A stretch of 64,000 nt of DNA from Amycolatopsis sp. (GTDB lineage Bacteria; Actinomycetota; Actinomycetes; Mycobacteriales; Pseudonocardiaceae): contig NZ_JAODNM010000126.1 of the NCBI RefSeq assembly GCF_025464955.1, positions 80,762 through 144,761 on the forward strand, read 5' to 3'. The notes beneath the pieces were generated by a model. It was given only the letters and a program-made list of their open reading frames with translations, was not told the origin of the DNA and searched no databases. Position numbers and translations under genes: made by a program. Numbering within the stretch: position 1 is the first letter of the stretch; each line of letters starts with the position of its first letter. Positions 1 to 7,512 of this stretch are shown in pieces.

Positions 1-109
1 TCTCGTCGTCGAGTACGTGCGGCGGCGGATCGACCTGGACGTGCATGGCCCGCCACAAAGCAGTTCGCACAGCCGTGCTGTCGGGCTCGGCGGCTCCGTT
101 TTCGTCCAT
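1..109 (-). CDS. SAM-dependent methyltransferase, N-terminal fragment cut by window edge
   Basis: Only the first 36 codons are inside the window. The N-terminus reads MDENGAAEPDSTAVRTALWR followed by AMHVQVDPPPHVLDDE. The 'TAVRTALWRA-H---D-PPHVL-D' pattern is typical of the start of actinobacterial class I SAM-dependent methyltransferases of the leucine carboxyl methyltransferase-like family. An AGGAG ribosome site lies about 8 bases upstream of the ATG. It is the third gene of a minus-strand row (RHH regulator, VOC protein, methyltransferase), with 16 bases between it and the VOC stop, so co-transcription is likely. The substrate cannot be inferred. Confidence 0.72.
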   Translation of the reverse strand, partial: MDENGAAEPDSTAVRTALWRAMHVQVDPPPHVLDDE

Positions 110-125
110 GACAGTCGGCTCCTGT

Positions 126-470
126 TCAGTTCTTGAGCGGGGCCTGGAGGTTCCAGATGCGCCCGTCGGGGTCGCGAACAGTCATTTCCCTGGTCCCGTA
201 GTGCGTTTCCTCGAACGGCGTGACGACCTCGACGATCGGATCGGCACTGAACGCGTCCGCGTCGGGCACCTTCAGCACGAGCCGCGCCTGAGGTTCCTCG
301 TTTTCGGGAATCTCGGCGATGAAGAGCGGTGGACTGTCACCGTTGCTGAGCCGCCCGGAGTTGTGGTCGGTCTCGAACTCGAGCTTGTAGCCCAGAGCCA
401 GGAAGAACTTGGCCGACTTGCCCCAGTTGTGGGTTCCCAGGAAAACCGCCTCGATGCCTTCGGTTGCCAT
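126..470 (-). CDS. VOC (glyoxalase/bleomycin-resistance) family protein
   Basis: 114 aa, a single vicinal-oxygen-chelate domain of normal length. The N-terminus MATEGIEAVFLGTHNWGKSA begins the first beta-alpha-beta unit. The C-terminal 'REMTVRDPDGRIWNLQ' is the characteristic last strand of the fold, in which DPDGR precedes a metal- or ligand-side strand. Such proteins act as glyoxalase-like enzymes or drug-binding resistance proteins; the ligand cannot be told from sequence. Its ATG lies 1 base after the stop codon of the RHH gene, which strongly suggests translational coupling and regulation by that protein. Confidence 0.8.
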   Translation of the reverse strand: MATEGIEAVFLGTHNWGKSAKFFLALGYKLEFETDHNSGRLSNGDSPPLFIAEIPENEEPQARLVLKVPDADAFSADPIVEVVTPFEETHYGTREMTVRDPDGRIWNLQAPLKN

Positions 471-471
471 G

Positions 472-645
472 TCAGGTCTCCTTTTCGGACTGCCGTTGCC
501 GGTGGATGTCGTCGAGGTAGGCGCGCAGCGCTTCGGCGACCAATGCGGAGAGCGACATCTCCGACTCGACGGCGTGATGCTTGACCTGTCTGATCAGCCC
601 CACCGGCAAGTACACGTTGAACTGCTTGACGTCCTCGTCGCCCAT
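472..645 (-). CDS. Ribbon-helix-helix (CopG/Arc-like) regulator
   Basis: 57 aa from ATG at 645 (MGDEDVKQFNVYLP). The pattern 'VKQFNVYLPVGLIRQVKHHA' followed by 'SLSALVAEALRAYLDD' is a ribbon-helix-helix DNA-binding fold: an N-terminal beta strand followed by two helices. An upstream TTG at 681 would give 12 more residues, but it would run through the presumed operator and is less likely. It heads a three-gene minus-strand operon and probably autoregulates it; the VOC partner suggests sensing or detoxification of a small molecule. A toxin-antitoxin role is less likely because the neighbour is a VOC protein rather than a known toxin fold. Confidence 0.72.
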   Translation of the reverse strand: MGDEDVKQFNVYLPVGLIRQVKHHAVESEMSLSALVAEALRAYLDDIHRQRQSEKET

Positions 646-655
646 AACCTGAAAA

Positions 656-674
656 TAGCATGCTAGCAAGCTAG
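656..674 (-). promoter_or_regulatory. Palindromic operator candidate upstream of the RHH gene
   Basis: A perfect 10-bp palindrome TAGCATGCTA (656-665) overlaps a near-palindrome CTAGCAAGCTAG (663-674), ending 11 bases before the RHH start codon. Overlapping short palindromes or repeats are typical of RHH-protein operators, which bind as paired dimers. Its function is inferred from position only. Confidence 0.5.
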
Positions 675-681
675 ACTGCAA

Positions 682-938
682 CCACTTCGACGATCACCGA
701 GCGACGGTCGCCCCGCCGAGCTCGACCGGCTCGCGAGGTTGTGCGCGGCGACCGGCGATCGACTCAGCGCGGCCGCTGGAGCGAGGAGTCTCCGGCATCG
801 AGCGACTGCTGACCGGCACCCAGTTCGGCAAGGTCGGCTTCACCTGCCGAACGGGAACGGACAGGAACGGACAGGAAAGCGGACAGAATCCCCGATTGGA
901 CTGGACCACTGTTGAACCGGCGCTGACCAGCGTGTTAC
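682..938. other. Intergenic region with tandem 10-bp repeats, no gene seen
   Basis: No coding region is convincing here. At 854-885 there are two exact copies of GGAACGGACA (854-863, 864-873) and a third, longer variant GGAAAGCGGACA (874-885). They lie 50-85 bases upstream of the GH27 gene and may be a regulator-binding array or only local slippage. Confidence 0.4.
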
Positions 939-3203
939 ATGAAGCGTCCCCCACCCCGACGAAGTTGGTGGCACGTGAACGGCATCGCCGCACAGTCCTC
1001 GAATCCACGACGTCTCATCGCCGCGCTGGCGGCGCTGGTGGCCGCGGCCGCGCTGGTGGTGACCATGCCGACAGCGACGCCGGCACGGGCCGCCGACAAC
1101 GGCGCGGCCCTCGCTCCGCAGATGGGCTGGAGCAGTTGGAGCTTCGTCCGTAAAGGCCCGACCGAAGCCACCATCGAGGCTCAGGCGAAGGCTATGCACG
1201 ACAGCGGGCTGGTCGCCCACGGCTACGGCTATCTCAATATCGACGACTTCTTCTACCTCAACCCGGCCACCACCGTCGACGCCTACGGACGTTGGGTCAT
1301 CGACACCTCGAAGTTCCCCCACGGGATGAGCGCGGTCGGCGACTATGTGCACGGCCAGGGCGAGAAGTTCGGCATGTACCTGACGCCGGGCATCTCCGTG
1401 GCGGCCTACCAACAGAACACGCCGATCGAGGGCACCGCCTTCCACGCGCGCGACATCGTGTCCAGCACCACCGGCTACGAGGCGAACTACAACTTCGGCA
1501 ACGGCGCGATGTACTTCATCGACTACACCAAAAACCCCGCTGCCGCACAGGCTTTCCTCAACTCGTGGGCCAACCAGCTCGCGAGTTGGGGCGTCGACTA
1601 CATCAAGCTCGACGGCGTCGGGGACGGCGACATCGGCGACGTGCAGCACTGGTCGCAAGCCCTGCGGCAGACTGGCCGGACGATCCACTTCGAGCTGTCG
1701 AACTCGCTCGACCTCGCCAACGGCGCCCTCTGGCGGCAATACTCGAACGGCTGGCGCGTCGACGGCGACATCGAGTGCTACTGCTCGTCGACGTCGTTTC
1801 CCCTTACGAACTGGAACAACATCGCCGCGCGCTTCACCGACGCACCGGCGTGGGCCAAGTATGCGGGTGCGGGCGGTTGGAACGACCTGGACTCGGTCGA
1901 ACTCGGGAACGGCAGCAACGACGGGCTGACCCAGGACGAACGCCAGACGCAGATGACGCTGTGGGCGGCGTCTGCCGCACCGTTGGTGCTCGGCAGCGAC
2001 CTGACCCATCTCGACGCCTATGACGTCGGGCTGCTGACGAACGACGAGGTCATCGCCACCGACCAGCGCGGACACGCGGCGCGTCCGGTGGACCGGACCA
2101 CCCAGCAGCAGGTATGGGCCACGCCCAACGGCGACGGCAGCTACACCGTGGCGCTGTTCAACCTGTCGAACAGCGCGTCGACGGTCAAGGCGAACTGGGT
2201 GGACGTCGGTTTCGGCGGCACGGCGACCGCGCGCGACCTGTGGAGCCACACCGACCTCGGCTCGTTCCCGAACAGCTTCTCGGCGACGCTGGCGCCGCAC
2301 GCGTCGCGCCTGCTGCGGGTCACCCCGGCTGCCGGTTCCCACTACACAGGGCTGCACTACGCGATCGTCAACTCGGCCACGGGCAAGTATCTCGACGTGA
2401 CCGGCGGCTCGACGGCGGACGGCGCCGGGATCGCACAGTCCTCGGCCGGTACGTCGGCGAGCCAGCGCTGGCAATTGACGTCGACCGGCGATGGGTATTA
2501 CAAGATCGTCAACGTCGGCAGCGGGAAGGTGCTCGACGTCCCCGGCGCGACCACAACGTCCGGCACGCAACTGGTCCAGTCCGCCGACAACAGCCGCGCG
2601 GACGCGCAGTGGCGGGTGAACACGGCCGGCTCCGGCGCGTACACCTTCGCCGCTCGCTCGGACGGGCAGAACGCCGACGTCGCCGGCGCGTCCACCGCCG
2701 ACGGCGCACCCGTGGTCCAGTCCTCGGCAGGGAGCGCGACGAGCCAGCAATGGCGGCTCGTGCCCGACCCCGACCCGAACACGACCTACCGCCTGGTCAA
2801 CGCCAGTAGCGGAGGGCGCCTGGACGTCGACAACGACTCGACGGCCAACGGCGCGAAAATCGTGCAGTGGCAGGACAACGGCCGCACCGACCAGCAGTGG
2901 CACGTGCGGTCGGCCGGCAATGGCTACGACACCGTGACCAACGTCAACAGCGGCAAGCTGCTGAACATCCCCGGCCCGACTACGACCAACGGGACCCAGC
3001 TGATCCAGTTCTCCGATGACGGCGGGGCGAACTCCCGCTGGCAACTCGTCGACGCGGGACCCAACCAGATCCAGCTGAAGAGCCAGTACGACGGTCAAGT
3101 AGTCGACGAGACCAACAACTCTCTGGCCAACGGCGCCGCGATCATCCAATGGCCGGCGAACAACGGCGACAACCAGCGCTGGATCCTCACCCCCACCGCC
3201 TGA
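939..3203 (+). CDS. Secreted GH27-type alpha-galactosidase-like glycosidase with two ricin B lectin domains
   Basis: 754 aa. A basic N-terminus with a hydrophobic run (about residues 24-42, ending PARA-AD) is a Sec signal peptide. The GH27 catalytic barrel follows: LAPQMGWSSWSF, GYGYLNIDDFF, GVDYIKLDG (nucleophile Asp about residue 225), RVDGDIE (acid/base region), GWNDLDSV and APLVLGSDL. A beta-sandwich domain ends near residue 465. The last 290 residues hold six QxW-type repeats (QRWQL, AQWRV, QQWRL, QQWHV, SRWQL, QRWIL), which makes two ricin-type beta-trefoils for carbohydrate binding. It probably releases alpha-linked galactose or a related sugar from polysaccharide outside the cell. Start choice is uncertain: ATG 939 is used, but a GTG near 975 also leads directly into the signal peptide. 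Confidence 0.88.
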   Translation: MKRPPPRRSWWHVNGIAAQSSNPRRLIAALAALVAAAALVVTMPTATPARAADNGAALAPQMGWSSWSFVRKGPTEATIEAQAKAMHDSGLVAHGYGYLNIDDFFYLNPATTVDAYGRWVIDTSKFPHGMSAVGDYVHGQGEKFGMYLTPGISVAAYQQNTPIEGTAFHARDIVSSTTGYEANYNFGNGAMYFIDYTKNPAAAQAFLNSWANQLASWGVDYIKLDGVGDGDIGDVQHWSQALRQTGRTIHFELSNSLDLANGALWRQYSNGWRVDGDIECYCSSTSFPLTNWNNIAARFTDAPAWAKYAGAGGWNDLDSVELGNGSNDGLTQDERQTQMTLWAASAAPLVLGSDLTHLDAYDVGLLTNDEVIATDQRGHAARPVDRTTQQQVWATPNGDGSYTVALFNLSNSASTVKANWVDVGFGGTATARDLWSHTDLGSFPNSFSATLAPHASRLLRVTPAAGSHYTGLHYAIVNSATGKYLDVTGGSTADGAGIAQSSAGTSASQRWQLTSTGDGYYKIVNVGSGKVLDVPGATTTSGTQLVQSADNSRADAQWRVNTAGSGAYTFAARSDGQNADVAGASTADGAPVVQSSAGSATSQQWRLVPDPDPNTTYRLVNASSGGRLDVDNDSTANGAKIVQWQDNGRTDQQWHVRSAGNGYDTVTNVNSGKLLNIPGPTTTNGTQLIQFSDDGGANSRWQLVDAGPNQIQLKSQYDGQVVDETNNSLANGAAIIQWPANNGDNQRWILTPTA

Positions 3204-3213
3204 CCCGTCAGCA

Positions 3214-3253
3214 ACTCGCCGCCGACTTGCACGCTCGCAACTCGGCGGCGAGT
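3214..3253 (+). terminator. Hairpin after the GH27 gene
   Basis: A perfect 12-bp stem, ACTCGCCGCCGA (3214-3225) with TCGGCGGCGAGT (3242-3253), with a 16-base loop, starts 10 bases after the stop codon. There is no T-tract, which is common for actinobacterial terminators. Confidence 0.6.
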
Positions 3254-3332
3254 CGCTGTGTCGGGGGGCGGTGATCACGTCAGCGTGCCGCAGCGGAACC
3301 GTCACAGGATCGGCTGGGAGACTGGGAAGGAA

Positions 3333-3925
3333 ATGAGTCCAGCGATCGATGTTTCCGGGATCGAAGACCCGCGGACCGGATCGCCGGTCACGTCGTGCGG
3401 ACGCCGACGGTGCCGAGCCCGGGACTGTCCGAGCTCCTCGGCGTGCCCGTGACCGCCAAGCTGGAACTGCTGCAGCGCGGCTCGTCGTTCACGGCTCGGT
3501 CTGATCTCCGGCGTCGCCGCGGCGCTGCGCTCCCGGCGGCGGACGTGCGCGTGTGGGGCGTGGAAACCGAAGGCGCACAGGCTATGCCCGAAGCGCTGTC
3601 GGCCGGTGGCCCGGTGCCGGTCGAGCTGACGTCGATCGTTTCCACGCTCAGTGCCCCAGCGTTTCACAGCTGACCTACGACCACGTATCCACGCTAGTCA
3701 CCGAAGTGCTCGTGGTGTCCGACGCGGAAGCCGTCCAGGGCACGCTCGACCTAGCCGACTACGCGAAGGTGTGGGCCGAACCCGCCTGGCGGCTGCCACC
3801 TGCCCGCCGCCAGGCGGGTGCTCGACCGAGTCGGATACCAAGCGAGTCTAGGTCTGGTGCTGTGCGGCGGGAACGCGACGACCGGCGACATGACGGCCTG
3901 GGCGAAGCGGTTCGGCCTCGGTTAG
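3333..3925 (+). pseudogene. Threonine/serine dehydratase remnant (PLP-dependent), frameshifted and internally deleted
   Basis: The start is preceded by GGGAAGGA. The first reading frame gives MSPAIDVSGIEDPR, then homology continues in another frame as 'HVVRTPTVPSPGLSELLGVP' and 'KLELLQRGSSFTAR'. These are the N-terminal signature of threonine dehydratases, where the PLP lysine normally follows in a 'SFKARGA' motif; here that motif is damaged. The sequence then jumps to the C-terminal part (LISGVAAALRSR, VRVWGVETEGAQAM), and further to 'LTYDHVSTLVTEVLVVSDAE' and an AKRFGLG end, in shifting frames. About half the catalytic domain is missing. A non-functional relic is the only reasonable reading. 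It converges on the SahH-like gene, with ends overlapping by 4 bases. Confidence 0.8.
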
Positions 3926-5076
3926 TACCGCTGGTCCAGGTAGCCGGTGGCGACCCGGTCGTCGATGCGGCGCGGCACCGGCACGACACAGCTGCTCGCA
4001 TCGACGGTCCCGCACGCGACGGCTTCGAGGCACCTCGCCTGCAACGCGAACCCCAAGTCCATCGACTCGATCGAGTTGCCGATCGGCCTGGGCCCGGCGA
4101 GGTTGAACATGTGTCCCCGCGAGAACACATGGACGCGCCTGCCGTCGGCGAGTTCCACGGTCAGCAAGTCGTCGGTGTATTCGTGCCTGGCCACGACGTC
4201 CGGGTGGCCGAGGATGCCCTCGACGTCGATCTCGACCGGGAAGTGCCCGGCGTTCGCCAGAATCACGCCGTCCCTCAGCAGCGGTAGGTCCGCCGCCGTA
4301 ACGACGTTCCGGCCGCCGGTCACCGTGATGACGACGTCGGCGTTCGCAAGCGCCGTTTCCCGCGCGGGTGCGGCGAAGCCGTCCAGGTGCGCGCGGAGCC
4401 GTTGCACCGGGTCGACGTCCACGACGGACACCCGGGCGTACGCCCCGCGGAAGTTCGCCGCGACACCGCGGCCGCAAGCGCCGTAACCGAAGACGGTGAC
4501 GCGCTCGCCGTTGGTGGACCGGTTCGTCAAGCGCAGGAACGACTCGAGCGTGCTCTGGCCGACAGCATGTTCGTTTTCGGCGAACTGCTTGATGGGACTG
4601 TCGTTGATGACGAGTACCGGCACGCCGAGCGCGTCACGCAACGGCTCGAGCCGCATGCGACCGGACGTCGTCTCCTCCGTGCCACCCAGTAGGCCGGGAT
4701 AAGGCTTTTCGAGGTACTTCGCGAACAGATCGCCGCCGTTGTCGAGGATGAGATCCGGCTCCGCGGCCAGCACCTCGTCGAGGTACCGGCCGTGGACGTC
4801 CGCGTCCTTGGTCACTGATCCGACCACCGTGATCCCCTCCGCCCGCAGGACGTCGACAGCTTCGGCCTGGGTGGTATTGAGGTTCCCGGTGGCGACGACT
4901 TTTGCGCCGCCATCTCGGAGCGTGAGAAGCAGCGCGACGGTTTTGGCCTCGATGTGGATGCCCGTCCCGATCGTCAGCCCCTCGAAAGGACGCGTCCCGG
5001 CGTACTCCGCCGAGATGCTCCGCAGCAGGCGACAGTGCTCCCGCGCCCAGTCGATCCGTGTAGCCAACACTGACAC
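3922..5076 (-). CDS. S-adenosylhomocysteinase-like protein (diverged, short form)
   Basis: 384 aa, shorter than the usual 430-490 aa of SahH. The NAD-binding Rossmann motif is VFGYGACGRGVAANFRG. Other SahH-like stretches are GTGIHIEAKT, ILDNGGDL, EETTSGRMRL, 'LANAGHFPVEIDV', SRGHMFNLA and IESMDLGFALQA. Two motifs differ from canonical SahH: NPLSTQDD is replaced by NLNTTQAEA, and N-NDSVTK by VINDSPIK (the lysine is kept). The known family reaction is reversible hydrolysis of S-adenosylhomocysteine to adenosine and homocysteine; the changed motifs suggest a related but perhaps different nucleoside substrate (inference). It is transcribed divergently from a LacI regulator across four 14-bp repeats, so control by that regulator is likely. 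Confidence 0.8.
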   Translation of the reverse strand: MSVLATRIDWAREHCRLLRSISAEYAGTRPFEGLTIGTGIHIEAKTVALLLTLRDGGAKVVATGNLNTTQAEAVDVLRAEGITVVGSVTKDADVHGRYLDEVLAAEPDLILDNGGDLFAKYLEKPYPGLLGGTEETTSGRMRLEPLRDALGVPVLVINDSPIKQFAENEHAVGQSTLESFLRLTNRSTNGERVTVFGYGACGRGVAANFRGAYARVSVVDVDPVQRLRAHLDGFAAPARETALANADVVITVTGGRNVVTAADLPLLRDGVILANAGHFPVEIDVEGILGHPDVVARHEYTDDLLTVELADGRRVHVFSRGHMFNLAGPRPIGNSIESMDLGFALQARCLEAVACGTVDASSCVVPVPRRIDDRVATGYLDQRY

Positions 5077-5097
5077 GAGAAGATCCTTCCCAACGAA

Positions 5098-5153
5098 GTC
5101 GTACGTACCGCGTCATACGTACCAAGTCATACGTATGACGTCACGTTAACCGC
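5098..5153. promoter_or_regulatory. Four tandem 14-bp repeats, candidate LacI-family operator array
   Basis: Units begin at 5098 (GTCGTACGTACCGC), 5112 (GTCATACGTACCAA), 5126 (GTCATACGTATGAC, a perfect palindrome) and 5140 (GTCACGTTAACCGC, degenerate), exactly 14 bases apart. They fill the gap between the divergent SahH-like and LacI-family genes, ending 37 bases before the LacI start. The TACGTA cores fit LacI-type half-sites around a central CG. Binding is inferred. Confidence 0.7.
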
Positions 5154-5189
5154 GGTACGGTGTGGCAGTCAATAGACGGAAGGAAGGCG

Positions 5190-6251
5190 ATGACGTCGCG
5201 GAAGCAAGGCCAGCCCAAGGCTGTGACCAGCGTCGATGTCGCCGACGCGGCTGGGGTGTCCCAATCCACGGTGTCGCTGGTCATCTCGGGCAAGACGTCC
5301 GGGCGCGTGTCGGCGAAAACCCAGCGACTGGTCATCGACACCGCCGCGCGCCTGGGCTACCGACCCAACGTTTCCGCGCAGGTACTGCGCGGCGGCCGCC
5401 CGCACGTGATCGCGCTCGCGGTGCCGAACGTGCGGCACGAGTACTTCGGCCGGGTGCTCGTCGCCGCCGAACAGGCCGCCCGCGCCGAGGACATGGCCGT
5501 CGTGCTGGTCGACACCGCCGCCGGCCCCGAATGGGCGGACCGCGCGATCGCGATGATCAAGACGCGCCTGCTCGCGGGCGTCATCGTCTACGCCGAGGAC
5601 ACCGAAATCACCGCCGGCCTGGCCGACGCCACCGACAACCTCGTGGTCGTCGAATGCCCGACGACACCGATCCGGCCGTCGCTCGAAATCGACATAGGTG
5701 ACGGGATGCGGCAGGTCGTCGAGCACCTGTACGGGCTCGGCCACCGCGACATCGGGCACGCCCGAGCGGACCTCGACCGGGAAACCTTCCGAGTGAGGGA
5801 AAGCCGGTTGATCGACGAACTCGCCGCGCACGGCATCGACTTCCAGCCTTCGTGGCAGTTCGCGTCCAGCTTCGACCTTCACGAGTCGACAGCCGCCGCA
5901 GTCGACTTCCTGCGCGACACCAGTGTCACCGCTGTGTTCTGCGACGACGACTTGCTCGCAGCCAGCCTCTACCGTGCGTGCCGCATCCTGGGCCGCGACA
6001 TCCCCGGAGACCTGTCGATCGTCGGCTTCAACGACATCGACCTCGCCAGCTATCTCACGCCCGAGCTGACGTCGGTGTCCATTCCCGCCGCTGAACTCGG
6101 TGCGGCCGCTGTGCGCGCGCTCGTCGGCCGCATCAACGGCGAACCGGGCCGATCATCGACACTCCCGCTTACCCTGATCGTCCGCGGCTCGACCGCCGAG
6201 CATCAGGCTGCGCCCATATCGGCCGACAGCCAGTGCACCGGTTCCAGGTAG
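5190..6251 (+). CDS. LacI-family transcriptional regulator
   Basis: 353 aa. The N-terminal helix-turn-helix and hinge read VTSVDVADAAGVSQSTVSLV followed by GRVSAKTQRLVIDTAARLGY. The rest is a periplasmic-binding-protein-like effector domain (IALAVPNVRHEYFG, GLGHRDIGHA, FCDDDLLAASLYRACRILG, DLSIVGFNDIDLASYLTPEL). The ATG at 5190 is chosen because GGAAGGAAGG lies just upstream and the HTH begins 12 residues later. The effector is probably a small sugar or nucleoside-like ligand. It likely represses the divergent SahH-like gene and itself via the 14-bp repeats. Its 3' end overlaps the convergent PNPOx gene by 49 bases. Confidence 0.9.
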   Translation: MTSRKQGQPKAVTSVDVADAAGVSQSTVSLVISGKTSGRVSAKTQRLVIDTAARLGYRPNVSAQVLRGGRPHVIALAVPNVRHEYFGRVLVAAEQAARAEDMAVVLVDTAAGPEWADRAIAMIKTRLLAGVIVYAEDTEITAGLADATDNLVVVECPTTPIRPSLEIDIGDGMRQVVEHLYGLGHRDIGHARADLDRETFRVRESRLIDELAAHGIDFQPSWQFASSFDLHESTAAAVDFLRDTSVTAVFCDDDLLAASLYRACRILGRDIPGDLSIVGFNDIDLASYLTPELTSVSIPAAELGAAAVRALVGRINGEPGRSSTLPLTLIVRGSTAEHQAAPISADSQCTGSR

Positions 6252-6628
6252 ATCGACACCTGCGCACCGAGCTCGACCTTGGCGAACTCCATGTACCCCT
6301 CAGCCTTGTCCTCGGGCAGGTAGCCACGGCTCATCTCCCACAACTGCTCATCGGTGGCAGGCACGATCCGGGCGACCGGCCCCTCGACCGAGACGTATCG
6401 GACGGTCGGTTCGAGCCGCTCCGCCATCAGACTGAACCGACCCGCCGCCTCGATCAACCGCGCCTTGCGGGACGACGCCGACGTGACCACCCACGGCTCA
6501 CCACCAGGCGCGTACCGGTACCAGATCGGCACGTTCAGCGGCCCGCGATCAGGGCCGTCGGAAACGGCGAGCGCCGCGATGCGTGGCTCGGCAAGAAACC
6601 GTTCTCTCTCCTCCACTGACAACGACAT
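6203..6628 (-). CDS. Pyridoxamine 5'-phosphate oxidase-family protein
   Basis: 141 aa, one split-beta-barrel flavin-binding domain. MSLSVEERERFLAEPRIAAL is followed by a GPLNVPIWYRY strand and VTSASSRKARLIEAAGRFSL, the phosphate-binding part of FMN/F420-binding PNPOx-like proteins. It ends in YLEPVHWLSADMG. In actinobacteria such proteins are often F420- or FMN-dependent reductases or heme/flavin binders; the exact cofactor cannot be assigned. It overlaps the LacI gene tail-to-tail by 49 bases. Confidence 0.8.
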   Translation of the reverse strand: MSLSVEERERFLAEPRIAALAVSDGPDRGPLNVPIWYRYAPGGEPWVVTSASSRKARLIEAAGRFSLMAERLEPTVRYVSVEGPVARIVPATDEQLWEMSRGYLPEDKAEGYMEFAKVELGAQVSIYLEPVHWLSADMGAA

Positions 6629-6892
6629 GATCCGAAACTAGCGAAGGGCACCGACAATTTTGCTCCGGCGCTGTCCGATCGGGTCGGATTTCCAGTTGTC
6701 CCGGCAGACTTTCCACCGGACACAAGGGATAACGGCGCCGTCGGTGCATCACTCGTCGACCGGTTCCGCCCTCGCCCATGACCTGCACTCTCCCAGATCG
6801 ACTGCTGATGATCACCTGCTTTGCGCTGCGACACCTTGACCGAGAAGTACCGGGCAGCACCAGGTTGCACGCGCTGGAGCGGCAGGCGGAAG

Positions 6893-7430
6893 TCAGTCGG
6901 TGAGCTGCCGGACGAGGCGCTTGAGGTCGGCGATGATGTCCACGGTCGGATCGCGCAGCCACTGCACCTGCAGTCCTTCGGCCGCGGCCACCATGACGCG
7001 GGCCTTCCACGGTCCTCGGCGTCGAAGAGCTTCCTGAGCAGGTCAACGATGAACTTGGTCCGAGCCTGCATGAACGCGTGCGCGGGGTGTTCGGGGGACG
7101 CCGGCGCCGCGGTCATGTCGACGAGGAGTTTGACCAGTCCCGGGGTCTGCGTGGCACGTCCGAGCAGCGCCCAGACGCCGTCGACGGTCTCGATGTCGAA
7201 TGCGGCCGCATCGGCGCGGTCACGCGCAGCGAGCACTTCGACCAGCAGCTCGTCCTTGCTGTCGAAGTAGTGCAGGACGCCGGCCTCCGTCAATCCGACG
7301 CTGTCAGCGATGTTCCGCAAGGACGGCCCTTGACGACCGGAGCTGGCGTAGGCGTCGAGCGCGGCAGCCAGGATCCGGGCACGCCGTTCCGACCCTTCGC
7401 GTAGGGGCCGCGTTTCGAGTCGGTAGCCAT
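6893..7430 (-). pseudogene. TetR-family regulator with two frameshifts
   Basis: The ATG at 7430 starts MATDSKRGPYAKG, but the HTH continues in another frame (SERRARILAAALDAYASSGR, LRNIADSVGLTEAGVLHYFD). A single missing base near 7392 explains this. The protein continues through KDELLVEVLAARD to KLFDAED, where a second lost base near 7013 shifts the frame. The natural end is WKARVMVAAAEGLQVQWLRD, followed by PTVDIIADLKRLVRQLTD and a stop. With both bases restored it would be an ordinary TetR of about 178 aa. It is either a recent pseudogene or two sequencing errors. Confidence 0.78.
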
Positions 7431-7512
7431 AGCGGATCAAGCGTACCTGCGCGTGGAGCCACCAGCGGCCGGGCGACGTCGCCCGGCCGCCGCTGTCGTC
7501 GAGGGTGACCGG

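Noticed and set aside
890..912. DasR-like site (TGGACTGGACCACT)
   Set aside because: Only one half resembles the consensus A[CG]TGGTCTAGACCACT; the symmetric core is missing.
840..3305. Long open frame on the minus strand opposite the GH27 gene (821 codons)
   Set aside because: Low-complexity, arginine/valine-rich translation with no domain; it is the antisense shadow of a high-GC gene with strong coding signal on the plus strand.
3553..4287. Plus-strand frame running from the dehydratase remnant into the SahH-like gene
   Set aside because: The first part is the dehydratase relic; the rest is antisense to the SahH-like gene without homology.
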